A stretch of DNA of 64,000 nt from positions 1,926,501-1,990,500 of the forward strand of contig CM056573.1 in assembly GCA_029721435.1 (NCBI GenBank). The letters are read 5' to 3'. A model generated the notes under the pieces. It had not been told where the DNA came from and ran no database searches. It worked only from the letters and a program-made list of their open reading frames with translations. Shown piece after piece: positions 1 through 11,535 of the stretch. This DNA comes from Gymnothorax reevesii. Lineage: Eukaryota > Chordata > Actinopteri > Anguilliformes > Muraenidae. The stretch's first letter is position 1. The number at the start of each line of letters is the position of its first letter. The position numbers and the translations under genes are program-made.

Positions 1-1179
1 TGGACTGGTGGGTCACAAGTGGACCTTTATGGATGACGTGGGTCCATTAAAGCTTATGCAATATGTACAGTTTGAATATCATTCAAACAGGTAAAGATGG
101 TGGCGGTGCGGTGATTGTGCCAGAAATCTTTTCTGCTCCAGGGCCTGTGTGACTGGCCATATTTGCCAGAGGTATAAATCCTTGTCTACTGTTGAGATAC
201 TGTGGCAGGACCTTAAACAGGTAGTTCACACTGAAAACACCTCAAATATAGCTGAATTAAAGCAGTTCTGAACACTGGACTGGGCCATAATTCCTCCACA
301 GCTGATATTTAATTTTCAGACACTAAGTAGCCATCCCTGCAGCTTAAGGTGGCAGAACCACTTAGCAGAGGCGGACTCTTACTTTTTCCATATATAGTAT
401 GTGTGTGTGTGTGTGTGTGTGTGCAGTATGTATGTGATGTAGGTGTTGGATGACCTTTTTCCTTTGATAATTGAATGATCATGTAAAAAGTTATTTTCTT
501 TCCTAATGTATCCCCTGTTTCATGTTTTGTATAAATATCTTCAGCCATTTAGTGTTACTAATATGCAATAATGCAGGAAATCAGGTTGGGGGAAAATGCT
601 TTTTCACAACACTTATGAAATCATTAGACTGAGCTTAGACTAACATTGTAATGCTGATGGCACAATCACTGCTGAAAGCTGCGGAGTTGGAGCAGTGAGT
701 TTAATTCTGTAAAATGGTGGAGAGAACATTAGTCCCCTAACGACTCTTCAGTGGGCGAAAAAAAATAAAATAAAAATAAAAAAATAAATTCCAAGTCCAT
801 CCTGATTAAATAACTGAAAATTCCATGCAGTTTATTTTACCCATAGGTTTATAAATTAGGCTATTTTCCACAAAATGTCATTTTTACTTTTTTGTGCCTA
901 CATATTATTTAGGTATGAAATCCACGCATTAATTTTTATAAATAAGGCCTCAGGCCTCTGAGCTGTGTGACCTGCTGTTTTTATTTTAATCTCCAATAAA
1001 TATTATTTACTCACTCCTGCATCTCTGCTTGTCCTTGCTCAGACTTCTGTTTTGGTGGTGACCGATTCATCTTGATAAATGTGTTGTTTATAAGCAAATC
1101 CACATTATGGTTTGGCAGGTTACCGTAGAGTTATTGTGCTACTGTAAGTATTAATAGGCCTCATTCTGCATTCCCCCAG
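1..1179. other. non-coding DNA, probable intron or intergenic
   Basis: AT-rich sequence with stop codons in all frames and no exon that I can defend. It holds a (GT)n tract near 401-422 and an A-rich stretch near 760-785. An AATAAA-like word near 993 has no coding region before it. If the exon candidate at 1180 is real, this is intron or upstream flank of the + strand gene. Confidence 0.5.
401..422. repeat. (GT)n microsatellite
   Basis: Eleven uninterrupted GT dinucleotides, seen directly. The open frame across it on the - strand is a Thr-His shadow of the repeat. Confidence 0.95.
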
Positions 1180-1245
1180 GTCCTATCTTCCACCAGTTAC
1201 CAGTCCGGAACACACTCGGCCGCAGACTGTCCCGAGCATAGCAAG
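1180..1245 (+). CDS. candidate 66-bp exon of unidentified gene
   Basis: A pyrimidine-rich tract (CATTCTGCATTCCCCCAG) ends at 1179 and a good donor (AAG followed by GTGACT) begins at 1246. The 66 bases between are an exact multiple of three. They are open in the frame read from the first base (22 codons, starting VLSSTSYQSG). This phase matches the stronger exons at 5534, 20308 and 22393. A second frame is also open, so the frame is not proven, and 22 open codons can occur by chance. I see no recognisable domain. A conserved match in related fish or an RNA-seq junction from 1245 to 5534 would be needed to accept it. Confidence 0.3.
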
Positions 1246-1251
1246 GTGACT

Positions 1252-1283
<32 letters not shown>
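1252..1283. repeat. (CA)n microsatellite
   Basis: About 16 CA dinucleotides directly downstream of the candidate donor at 1246. Confidence 0.95.
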
Positions 1284-1287
<4 letters not shown>

Positions 1288-3613
1288 CTGTGCTCACCCC
1301 ACAACATCCATGTTTCTTACCAGTGGAATCAGTGTTATAAATCTGTGTGAATCGGTTGATTAATTGTAATCGTAAATCGCAAACCATCCGTTTTTACAAT
1401 TTACAATTCGTCTCGGTAAGTAAAAATGATGAAGTAAAATGTTAACGGACCCTGATGGGTGCGGTCGCGTTCATCACCGAAACGATCTTGGAAGCGCGCG
1501 CCTGTGAATCCATCACATGCTCCCAGGATACGCCTGTCATGTGATTTAGAAATGGATGATCACGGCTCTCGTCCTAAGGAATAGTAGATGATTTCTGAGT
1601 GTGTTTGTACAGTAGCTGCTGAGATTAGAACAGGAAAGTTTAGGAGAGATCCAGCTTCTATCCACTTTCACTAAACCTTTTTCTGAAAATTCACAAAATG
1701 ATATTTTTCCTGCTTCCAGATGTATGTGGTCCATTGACTCTCAAACTGACTGACACCAGCGCAGAGAGCCGAGCCTCTAATGCTAAAGATGGATCTTCAG
1801 TTACAGTCCAAATTATTTCGCTCACCCCAGAGAGTTAGGACTGTAAAAACCGGCCCCGGCTCCAGAACCATGTTGTAAGGGGTGCAGGTGATGATCACGG
1901 GGGGGCATTGTTGATTTTCCCACAGACCTGCGCATACAAACATGCATACATACTTAACTATACTTAATCTATGGTCAATTCAGTGCCGTGCGCTGACTTT
2001 CACAGCTAGGCAAGCAGTGCTGAGCACAGATATATAAGAAAACTAGAGTGGGCGACGTGTGGGCTCGACCAAAGCGGAAACGGCAGAATACCTTCGCCAT
2101 CTTGTGTATGTATAAATGTCCAATGAGGCACATGTAAACAGTAGGCTAAACATGGGTGTCGACAACTTAAGAGACTTGTTTTCGGGTTCTTTTTATCCTT
2201 TCATACTTAAAATGGACACGAATACGGAATTGTAAGCAAACAACAAAATTTATTTAAAAAAATATTTTTTTTTAAATCCTGCGTATTCGATGTTTATTTA
2301 ATCGGAAGACATTTCAGAGAAATCGGAAATTCAGCTGTTGTCCCGTATGAGCGAGTTTTTCCCCCTGACCTGACCCCCTTATGCCAGGGCTGGTAGAAAC
2401 CCATCCTTCTGGACACCAAGAATCTGTGTCAGTTCAGTGGAGTTTTCTAACTGATAAAGAAAATGTATAATATAATATTCCTGAGTAACAGAGCATGTTT
2501 TGAAGATGAAGAAAATTATGATTCACCCCATCTTCAATATGGCTGTTTTCTAAATCCTTAACTACTTGGTAACGGTATAAAATTATATTAAAGCCACTTT
2601 AGCCTTTGGGAGCCCTGTAATAATGGTAAATTTGCTTTAGCTGTAATACACATACCCATGCATGCTTATAAGCTGAGGAGAAGACATGGCTCTGACACAG
2701 GAGCCTCACAGAAGCCCAGATGAGTAATGATTTCATCTCTTCAGAAAGGCAGTGAGAAGAGTTCAAAGACGCCTAAAAGTCTGAAGCGACACATTTGGCA
2801 GCATCGTGTGGAAGTGTGAAAAACCTGTGAAATAAGGGCAGTACTGCAGCCAGCCCACCTGGCTGAGGAAGAAATGATGAATTTTTCACCAAACAGAATC
2901 AGAACAGCGGAGAAAAATGGCCGCATTACTGCCATAGATTTGTAGAATGACCTGAGGAAGTTGGGAACAGTGATATCTGTGTGAAAATACCCAAAACGAG
3001 CGAAGACTTCATGCCCGGACATGTCATGCCCCTCTCTGCACTCTTGAGTCAGAAGCAGGTGAAGAGTCTGTTGGAGTGAGCGGAGGGACGGGTCTGTGCA
3101 GCTCTGAGAGACGGGGTCATGATGAGGGTGACCTGGAAGTGTTTGGACTCGTGTATCTGCAGTTACTCCTGCTGTAAGAGGCCAGGCCTCTGACTGAACT
3201 CCACCCCCAGGATTGAGTGTGGAGGCGGGGCTCCCCTGCTGCAGGAAGTGCCTGTCATGATCATGTGACCTTCATCACAGATTCTTTGAAATGTCAGGCC
3301 ATGGAGGAGAATGTGTAGCCAGCGATGTGTATATTGTAGCTCGGTGCTCACTGGACGCTGAGCTGTGAGACAGTGACCCAAAGCTGGTTCAGGTCAGCCA
3401 AGGCTCGGTCCAGAGATCGGTCCGGGAGTGACCTTTAGTTACTCTCGCAGGTCTGGGATTTAACACCCATTGAAAATATTCCATCGGATTTTAAAAAAGT
3501 GGAGGCAGCATAGAAACTGAAGAATACGAGTGAGATGGAAGCTTTTGCACACGAGGAACGAGAGTCGGAGAAGATGGAGAAGAGTTAGAAGAGCTCCGAG
3601 CAGAATAGAGTAT
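1284..3613. other. non-coding DNA
   Basis: No convincing exon. The - strand open frame at 2741-3022 and the short frames near 3163-3381 have no matching splice sites, start context or recognisable motifs. A good 3' splice-site-like sequence ends near 1719 (TTTTTCCTGCTTCCAG). The frame after it stops at 1839 with no donor or poly(A) signal, so it is not called. Confidence 0.5.
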
Positions 3614-3759
3614 GGAGGAGGTGAAGGAGGAGGTGAAGGAGGCGGTGAAGGAGGTGGTGAAGGAGGAGGTGAAGGAGGTGGTGAAGGAGGAGGTGAAGGA
3701 GGTGGTGAAGGAGGTGGTGAAGGAGGAGGTGAAGGAGGAGGTGAAGGAGGAGGTGAAGG
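3614..3759. repeat. 12-bp purine minisatellite
   Basis: About 12 tandem copies of a 12-bp unit alternating GGAGGAGGTGAA and GGAGGTGGTGAA. The + strand is almost pure purine. The GEGG-type peptide on + and the Ser/Thr-Phe peptide on - are repeat translations, not genes. Confidence 0.95.
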
Positions 3760-4601
3760 GTAACGGATGCGGAAAAAACTCTAAACTTTGAAGTTGTATA
3801 ATTTCACTTGTGGTCATTAGTGTAGAGAATGATTTGTTATGTGAAGTATTAGTGATCTTTGCATTCCCAAAATCACTTGCGTCTGTATTATAAACTTTTA
3901 AACTTTGTATCACTGTTAACTCGGGCTTTAATTGATATCGTCTCATAAAATTGTTTCCACATGATCGGAATGTCTTGCGTCTGTAGAGGGTGGAATAATT
4001 AGAATGACAGCAGTTTATGGGAGAGATTGGGTGGTCGTGTTTAACTCCGTATCAGCCTCGGTTCGACTACACCCTACCTTTGTGTGTCATGAAAGAAAAG
4101 GACGCCCAAATGAATTGTGTTTTCAGGTACTGACAGATTAACTGACACGTGCTCTGAAACTTAAGCACAGACTGAAACGGTCGGGGATCATAAATACCGA
4201 GAGAGCAGGACAGGTGCTTTAGGGAAAATGGATGACGGCGAAACGCACCGCCAGTCTTTTTTAATGTGAATTCAAATCCATTTTTGAGTTTCAGAAGATT
4301 TGGTTTGTTAATGATGCAATTTGCAGCCAGGGAAACGGCATTTTTTTATAATTTAATTGAAATGGGATTGTATTTGTTATGGGTCGTTTCCACAGGAACG
4401 GTGTTGGCAGTTTGGATTTAATTGGTTTTTAATTGTTTTAAGTTTTTTGTTATTTAGCTGCTGTGTCCTGGGTTTCTCTTCACTGCAGTTTTATAATTCT
4501 GTTAGATAATTTACAAAACTGAATGTTGAGCTTTATTTTGACGTCTAAATAGGGGGATAGAACAGTGAGGTCCCTGCCTTCGCTACGTCTTTACCTCTCC
4601 A

Positions 4602-4616
<15 letters not shown>

Positions 4617-4646
<30 letters not shown>
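4617..4646. repeat. (CA)n microsatellite
   Basis: About 15 CA dinucleotides directly after a (CT)n run. Confidence 0.95.
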
Positions 4647-4648
<2 letters not shown>

Positions 4649-4659
4649 CCATATAAAAA

Positions 4660-4920
4660 AATCTGTTGGTTGGCATCCCTGCCCACGCCAGAAAAAACCT
4701 CCCACTTAAGAGTTTTTATCCCCGCCAACACGAAGTGGGAGGGGGATGTAGGTTTGACCTTCATCCGTCCGTCTGTGCGTGCGTTCATCCGTCCGTCCGT
4801 ACGAGAGAAAGGGGACAACTTTTCTCCGAAACAACCGATAGGACAACCAAATTTGGTTCAGACCATAAAGTTTGAAAATAAGAAGCACAGGATTGGCGGG
4901 GGATGTTGTTGACCATGTCG
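4660..4920. repeat. dispersed repeat with GGGGGAT hairpin and CCGTCC array
   Basis: The segment has an imperfect hairpin (ATCCCCGCC then GGAGGGGGAT, about 4717-4748). TCCGTCCGTC-type tandem words follow, and then a region of the 'ttggttcagaccataaag' kind. The same architecture (CCCCCGC...GCGGGGGATATAG...GTCCGT) recurs at 10690-10800, and the GGGGGACAT...CCGTCC words recur at 14.8-16.2 kb. It is therefore a dispersed repeat family in this genome. No coding capacity is seen. Confidence 0.55.
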
Positions 4921-5211
4921 ACTTGTTTTTTATCCCTTAAAATTGCTTCAAAAAGCGTGAGAAAAATGCTCAGAATCCCTGTCCATACAGCTGACGGTCT
5001 GTTTCATGTTCAGCCGCTGCTCTGCCCCGGGGTTTGGCAGATTTAACTCTGTTAATACAAGCACATCTGACTTGGATTCGTTGAGTTATTTGGATCTCAA
5101 GCTCTAATTGTTTAAAACGGTAAAAAAGGAAAAAAAAGATTCGCCCCTAAAGATTGAAAAGTTAGGGATGCTAACCAACTTATTTTTTTACATTATATGA
5201 ACTGATGCATT

Positions 5212-5265
5212 TTAACCCTCTATTAACCAGCGTAGCATATCTGCTACATAAAGTGAAAGGGTTAA
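5212..5265. mobile_element. tiny TTAA-flanked MITE-like palindromic element
   Basis: The layout is TTAA, CCCT, 38 bases, AGGG, TTAA: TTAA at 5212-5215 and 5262-5265 with 4-bp inverted ends between. The core holds a clean hairpin, GTAGCA (5232-5237) facing TGCTAC (5242-5247). TTAA duplication is the mark of piggyBac-type transposition, but the inverted end is very short, so this is only a suggestion. Confidence 0.35.
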
Positions 5266-5533
5266 CAGTCTGGACACCCTGCTGGTTTTGTTTCTTATTG
5301 CCAAATAAACATTTGAGAATAACTTGAATGGTCCGTCAAGTTAAAATATTAAAATAAATAAATAAATTTAAATTTAAAAAAAGAATTTCAATTTTTTTTT
5401 TTTTTAACTATTTTTCCAAATATTGGCCCATGATCAACATATTTGCCTAGGGAAATGATTTTTACACAATTGGAAATGGGTTTGGTTAATAGAGGGGTAA
5501 AATAATAAAGTACAATGTTCTGTTTACCCACAG

Positions 5534-5620
5534 GAGTTGGAGCGTTTGCGAATAGATATTGGGGTTCTGCAGATATATCTGGACTGGAAGCAGATGGAGT
5601 CCCTGTTTTGGAGCTGGATG
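5534..5620 (+). CDS. 87-bp internal exon of unidentified helical protein
   Basis: The acceptor TTCTGTTTACCCACAG ends at 5533 and the donor GATG followed by GTACGT begins at 5621. The exon is 87 bases, 29 codons, phase 0 at both ends. It reads as an amphipathic, Leu/Trp-rich helix beginning ELERLRIDIGVLQIYLDWKQ. The composition (Leu/Ile spacing, Glu/Arg/Asp, aromatic tail LFWSWM) looks like real protein rather than chance translation. Its phase fits the exons at 20308 and 22393, so I place it in the same + strand gene across a 14.7-kb, transposon-filled intron. Other small exons may be missed in that intron. I do not recognise the family. Confidence 0.5.
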
Positions 5621-7796
5621 GTACGTCCCAGTATTGCACCTCATTACTAATGTCAGCACACGATCTGCAGGTCATTAGCACTGCTGAGGCTTTTAGCCAA
5701 AGCAGCTCAGAGACGGCTGGAGATGGAGGCTCCAGCATTACTGTCCTCATCAGGTCTCTTGGAGCAGTCTCACCCCAGCCATAGTGTGAGATGGTTTCAG
5801 CGTTTGTGTTGCATTTCTCAGTACACTCCCCCCTAAAACTCTAGTGGTACAGTCCTATCTCTATCTGCAACATTCCTATATAATCTCACCTGACGATTTA
5901 TGCTAATGGTTCGTTCTTTTGTTTCTCTAATGTTCCTCTATGGAGTCTGCTGCAATTCAAAACTGAAAGAAAAGCTTTCACCTGCAACATTTAATTTGAA
6001 AAGGTGCCAACTTGGGGAGGGAGAGAGATCGTGTGTATCAAAACATGACTAATGTTTCACCAGGTCGAATGAGTAATCGATATTAAACTTCCCCTCCCTG
6101 GACAATCAGGTGGAAATTACCTGCCTTCAGAGAAAAAACACACCACAGAAAACTGATCTAAAACAGGGGTTCCCAAACTCTATCCTGGGCACTCCTGTGT
6201 ATGCTGGGTCTTGTTTCAACCACAGTTGCAACAGTATGATTTTCACGAGCGAAAAATTTGTCTTTATTAGGTCTATTTATGTTTAATGCAGTAATTTAAG
6301 CCACATTTTGACAAATGTCTTTTGCTTGTCGTGAAGAATAAAAATTTCACATGCACATTATGATATGTCAGAAACAGCTACAAAAAACAGGAAAAAATGT
6401 AACCAGTCAAACTAAACAATCATTAGGCTCCAAACTGATGAAATCACAGACACATGGTTGCAAGATCTAACAATTTATTAGGCAAACAAATTGCTGTTTC
6501 GCGTCATGTTCAAGCAAATCATTTTGAAACGATGCTTAAACACCTGTCTCCGGCAACCTAATGTGGAACTTGGATTTTCTCAGGGTCTAATTTGATCTGT
6601 TTTAAAATGTTATTACCTACAATGGTTTGCGGTAGAGAAAAATGAACACAACGGATTCTGTTTTTTTTTTTATTTTTTTTTGCCATTGCAAACTGATACA
6701 CTTGTGGTAGTAGCATTTCGCCCAGTTTTGTCCTCTGCTAATTGCATATTTATCACCTTCGCCCAGTTTGGTAGTTTCTTGCTCTGAAATAAAGCATATT
6801 TTGGGGTGTGTCAAAGCATAAAGCTGGTGCAATTCAAGTTTAATCAGTTGCCAAAATACAGAAACTCTTGCTCTGTTCCTTTTTCTTGTCCATTTGTTTG
6901 TTTGTCTCTTGGTTCACTCTCTACAGATTTCAACTTCCTTTATTTCATAGGTCATCTTCTTTGGGAAGATCCTGGCCAGAGACCTATAGTTTTCCGTGAA
7001 ACTAGGTCAAAGGTCAAAGTCAAGATCACCAAAAATGTCCAAAATACATATGGGTTCATAGCTCCAGTTTTAATTGAGATATTGAATTCAAACCATCACA
7101 TTTCTGTTTGTGAAGTCAATGTGGTCCTTACAGTAATGGGTCGGGATGATGCCAGACTTGACGCACACTCAAGTGCATCAAAATGACCTCACAAAGTGAC
7201 ATAAATTATTTATGCAGAAGTATAACAATTTGGTTGACTCAGTTATTTAGCCCATTGGTTGAGTAGCTCACACGCAAAATTTCAGCCCCATCGGTAAAAG
7301 GGTTGTGATGTAATTGACATTTTTCCAACTGGAATTTTGAAAACTGTGAAAGTGGTCTTATTTTCATACATCCCATTCATCCTTTTGTTTCAGAGTCAGT
7401 TGGATGGGGTTATATATTCTCATAAAAGAGAAAAATGTTGATGTTTGTCCAAATTTTTAGACCTGAAAGGTCAAGGTCAACGTAAAGGTCACACAAAAGG
7501 TCAAAGGCACATTTTGTCTTATGATTTGGATCCAACTCTGTCTGAAAATGTCAAACCAATGCCATCCTGCTTGCAAAGGTAATACAGTCAAAGTCATTCA
7601 TCTGAATTTTGGCAACTCATCCTTCTATCACTGATCTTTCATTTTGTGCATTTGGTCCTATCAAGACCACCTTTTTACACAAACACTGTTGCCCTGTGGT
7701 TGTTTCGTGGGACTGAATCCAAACCAGTGGGGCTGTTTGCAGATAAACACGTTTTGTTCATACCGTTTTCCCTCTGTTTTTAATTAGGGGTTCAAG
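5621..7796. other. probable intron with old repeats
   Basis: No exon with paired splice sites is supported. At 6170-6615 lies an old dispersed repeat: its first part resembles the reverse complement of 30523-30556, and its 'ctaatttgatctgtttaaaa' part recurs near 30335. The segment 6950-7530 contains many AGGTCA-type words. Confidence 0.45.
7004..7016 (+). promoter_or_regulatory. perfect DR1 nuclear-receptor motif
   Basis: AGGTCA A AGGTCA is an exact direct repeat with one-base spacing, the consensus site for RXR heterodimers, HNF4 and COUP-TF. A DR0 pair (AGGTCAAGGTCA) lies at 7468-7479, with further half sites near 7486 and 7498. The motif match is seen; binding or function is not shown. 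The region looks repeat-derived. Confidence 0.4.
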
Positions 7797-8017
7797 CCCG
7801 TAGGGCTGAAACCCTATTGTTCTTGTGCTGGTTTATTTTTATTATTTTTATTATTATTATTATAATTATTTATTTTATTCCTTCGAAATGTTTTCACAAA
7901 TTCCTGTGAGATGGTAAATGGTAGAGACCTGAAATTTTGCAAATGGGTTGAAAGTTGTGTGTAAATGCTGCCCAAGGTATTTTTAACTCAATCAGCCTGA
8001 TGGTGGCGCTATAATTG
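7797..8017. repeat. old dispersed repeat, left part (target of hAT insertion)
   Basis: It begins near a compact inverted word (TTCAAGCCCG TAGGG CTGAAACCC) and carries a (TTA)n tract. It is interrupted after TAATTG at 8012-8017. The matching right part resumes with TAATTG at 13939. The phrase 'gatggtggcgctataattg' reads on naturally into 'aagaaaaacag', showing a single repeat split by the 8018-13938 element. Confidence 0.6.
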
Positions 8018-9199
8018 CAGGGCTTAAAGTTCTCCGTCCTGGGGACGGATTTCCGTCCTGGAGATTCCCTAGGGGCTATTCATGAGATCGATGCAGATTT
8101 GCAAAAAAAAAAAAAAAAAGTTATATGGGGGGGGGGGGGGGGGGGGTGTCTAGCCATGGCCGCGATGTCAATGAAAAAAATGTTAAAATGCTGCATATAC
8201 TTGCTAGTGAGGTGATTTCCAAACTGCGATGCATCCCTCCCCAAGGAAATAATGTAAATTTAAACATCTATGAAGATACGCAGCTCAGAGTGCACTCAGT
8301 AGGGTGCCGCTGGCTGCTGAGCTCTGATGTAACCTGACACCAAGCATTATCTTAGCGTCAACCAGCTAGCGTTTGTTGTGTCGTGTTGGAGTAACTTAAA
8401 TGGCAGATCAGCAATGTGACTTCATGATTCATAGTGGTGCGGATTTTAACGGTGAAGTTATGAAATTCGCTCAGTATGGATGACAGTGTCCAAAAGATGA
8501 AATCACTAGGAATAATGGCAGTCAGTGGATTTTTTCTTAAACATCGAAAGTGGATTACACCATGTGAACATCAGGTATGATCTAAATATATAACGTTAGC
8601 CTATATTTCCTGGGAAGGTAGCAGTGGCCAAATCCCAGTGACGGTCCGTTGGCAGAAACACAGGGCCAGCAATTACCTCACCTTTCACTTCTTAATGACA
8701 GACACCTCTCGCAGTTTACCCCCCTGATTAGAAACAGTTGCTCAGACTGATTGGAAGACGAGAATCTAATTTATTTTTGAAAGCCTTGTTATACATTGCG
8801 TCATGAAATTATACGTCGTTTACTTCCGCACACCAATGGCTAAGGAAAATATCAATAGCCTATGTCTTTATAATTTCTGGATTTGCGTAAATTAGTTCGC
8901 GAGGTTCATTGAGCAATAAGCCATGGGAATCCATTCTAAAGTCAGAATGTAGTGACAGCTAAAGAGCGTTGTAAGGTACGATGCACAGCTGAGTGATAAC
9001 GAAAATAATTGCTGCCGAGTCCGCGAAAGTTTCGGATTTTTTCAGATTGTCATCCTTGCGGAATCACATCAACTATATCAACAAAGCCAATCGCTTTGTC
9101 ATTAACATTTCTTAATCATTACGTGTTACGCATTGGTGGTGGCTGTTCTGTTAACTGTTTGATTGTGAGGCAAACCTGATCGCAAACAGTTTAAGAGCA

Positions 9200-9610
9200 A
9201 TTATCCAGGAAAGGTAATGTTACTGAAGGCCTTCCTGACATCTGACGGTACGCCACTGCCAAATCCTCATCATAGAAGCGCACCAAAACGTTCAGCACAC
9301 GGTGCATGTTTGTATTGGTGGCCTCGTCAGCATTTAGAGAAAAATAAATCATGTTCAACTTGTCTGATAACTGTTTTTTTATCTGAGTGGAAATTCCATG
9401 GATGTACATATATGACGCCTGTGTGTTTTAGTTTTAGTAGACCATGTACTAGTGAACTGTACCGTTATGAAACTGTATGAAACAGCAAACTTCTAATAAA
9501 GTCATCAATCAATGACTGTGCAACTGTGAACGAAAGGTCGTGCTCTGCAATAAATGTGCAGATACGCACTTTATGATTGCACACACGATCGGTCATTGAT
9601 TCGTTGTTGT
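9200..9610 (-). pseudogene. inverted hAT transposase fragment with empty insertion site
   Basis: On the - strand this reads a transposase piece containing DEATNTNMHRVLNVLVRFYD. That is nearly the same as the + strand piece at about 12950-13040. The adjoining stretch 9529-9610, reverse-complemented, matches 10110-10153 joined straight to 12779-12830. It therefore lacks the Harbinger-like insertion and serves as an internal empty-site copy. The frame decays after 'YDEDLA'. Confidence 0.65.
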
Positions 9611-9812
9611 AATCTATCCTTACGTTATCTTGCATTAAAAAAACATTGTTACGTGTGCAAATCTACTATTCTGGGTAATGTTTTAGATCAACCGCGTCTG
9701 CAACTACTGTATCATGATTGGTTGGTGTATTCACCGCGTTGCATTGTTTGACTCAAAATATTCCCCACGTGTGTTGTCACTGCTGTGGTACCGGTTCAGT
9801 CTGCGAAAAATC

Positions 9813-10130
9813 ATGGAGCGGTTAGTTGTGAAGGAAGGATCAGACGTGACTAATATTGACAGCACTGTCAAAAACAAATGGAGGTGGGCTTGGTTGGATG
9901 AGATAGGTGACACAGGAAAGCCATTCAGGTCCTGGTGTCAAAAATGGAAGGAACCAGGAGCTTGTTTCTGTTGTGTTTGCAACAGAAAGCTGTTGTACGG
10001 TTCAAACGGCAAAAAAAGCTTTTCAAGCACAACAATGAACCAGGTCACAGGGCTGCTGTCAGAGCTCTCCAACACTGTACAGTGCTACCAGGTGCGTCAA
10101 CAACGAGTGAGGATGCTCGCCAATCAATGA
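9813..10130 (+). pseudogene. hAT-like transposase N-terminal fragment (zinc-finger part)
   Basis: ATG at 9813 opens a frame with 'KNKWRWAWLDEIGDTGKPFR' and then a cysteine cluster (CFCCVCNRK). This resembles the BED/TTF-type zinc finger at the front of hAT transposases and their domesticated relatives. The expected histidines appear only in another frame (KHNNEPGH), so there is a frameshift at the A-run near 10010-10017. The fragment is cut off by the element inserted at 10154 and continues at 12779. Non-functional remnant of the 8018-13938 transposon. Confidence 0.6.
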
Positions 10131-10689
10131 CAGATCGTGTGTGCAATCATAAAGGGGTCTATTCTCCCATTAGCGCGTAAGTCCTTTTTTACGCGCTTCG
10201 AGTTAAGCGCTTTTGAGTTACGCGTATTCTCCCCTACTCGCTTCGATCACGCCCACAGCGCTTAACTTCAGAATGTAGGCGGCCTTATGAAAGAGGTGTG
10301 ACTGATCCAAAAGAGAGGCAGACTGTGTACAAAGCTCATTGATTATGGCTGTCAGGGAAACATGGAAAAAGGATTTTCTGATTAACAATGAAAACGCATT
10401 TGTGATCCATGGAAAACGCAAACCAGACTTTAAATTTGAATATCGTCGGCCTGCTGATAACACCTCGTATCTCCAAACTGATAAGAAACGAAAACTCGTA
10501 TGTCCACTATTCTTACATGCAAAATTAAACATTTTTATTTTAAAGTATATTTATCCATTTATATTATTATAATTATTATAATTATTTAATTAAATTTTTT
10601 TTATTTTGTCATTGTGAAGATATGGTTTTATATGCCGCTGTAATAGTAGGCCGTACCAATTACAAGACGTAATTCAGACATCTCTTTAT

Positions 10690-10800
10690 TTATCCCCCGC
10701 CGCGCGATTAGCGCGAAGCGGGGGATATAGCATTGGGCTCCGTCCGTACGGACACATAAAATTGCGGCGGCGGGGGATATGTTAGTAACAAACACTTGTT
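10690..10800. repeat. dispersed GGGGGATAT-hairpin repeat
   Basis: The hairpin ATCCCCCGC...GCGGGGGAT (about 10692-10727) is followed by TATAG and GTCCGTAC words, like the 4660-4920 repeat. It lies inside the Harbinger-like element and is therefore a third nested layer or a captured sequence. Confidence 0.5.
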
Positions 10801-11535
10801 ACTTCTTGCTCTAGCCACCATGGCATTAAAGCTATGCATACAAACAAATTGCCGCGAGAATGAAATAATAAATAAAGAATTTAGCGCTTCTCAATCAGAT
10901 CATTGAAAATGTGCCCCTCCTACACCAGCCTGTTGGTTCCGTGGAAGACAGGGAAGAAGACAAAGGGAACATTCTAGTAACACAAAGACAATCAAAGACA
11001 GTTTATATGATCTCATTTAGAAATTGCGCACTTGAAATCTACTCCGATGTCATGTTTGCAACTAAAGGACATGGAAACGCTTTAACAAGGATTCTTACCT
11101 CGCACGCGGTCATCTCCCCGCCCCGAAACCGCCTCAGTAATGACGGAATTCCATATCCATAGCCTATCATCCTATTTGATTTGAGCAACACATTCACTTG
11201 AACTTGACACTAATACTTTATTATAATCAATTATCCCATTTACTGATAACGATTCTTTCCATGTCGGCTATTCTTTAAAGGCTAAAATTGATTAACAAAT
11301 GGATAGTGCTCTGGTATTTGCCAGGGTAGGGCTCAATCTAGAGTGCCTAGCCTATTTAATAATATCTTTATTCACACATTAAATTACACAGTATTACCAA
11401 TGGTAAAACATTACTAGGACTCGAGTTAGTTAATACAGATATCCTCAATTAGAAAATCAATCCCCTCACTCGTGAGAATATCACAACTTTTTAGATTATC
11501 ACGAACATATAGGGCAGTCGCATTTGTTTATAGAA

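Larger units (their letters stand above)
3760..5211. other. non-coding DNA with dispersed repeats
   Basis: AT-rich DNA containing a (CA)n tract at 4617-4646 and a dispersed repeat at about 4660-4920, annotated separately. No supported exon. Confidence 0.5.

Noticed and set aside
1720..1839. Possible exon after a good acceptor ending near 1719
   Set aside because: One frame is open for about 39 codons to a TAG, but no donor or poly(A) signal follows and no partner exon is evident.
3530..3763. Gly/Glu-rich + frame and Ser/Thr/Phe-rich - frame
   Set aside because: Both come from the 12-bp purine minisatellite.
5640..5784. Possible exon with AG at about 5671 and GT at about 5753
   Set aside because: The acceptor lacks a pyrimidine tract, and the open frame differs from that of the 5534 exon just upstream.
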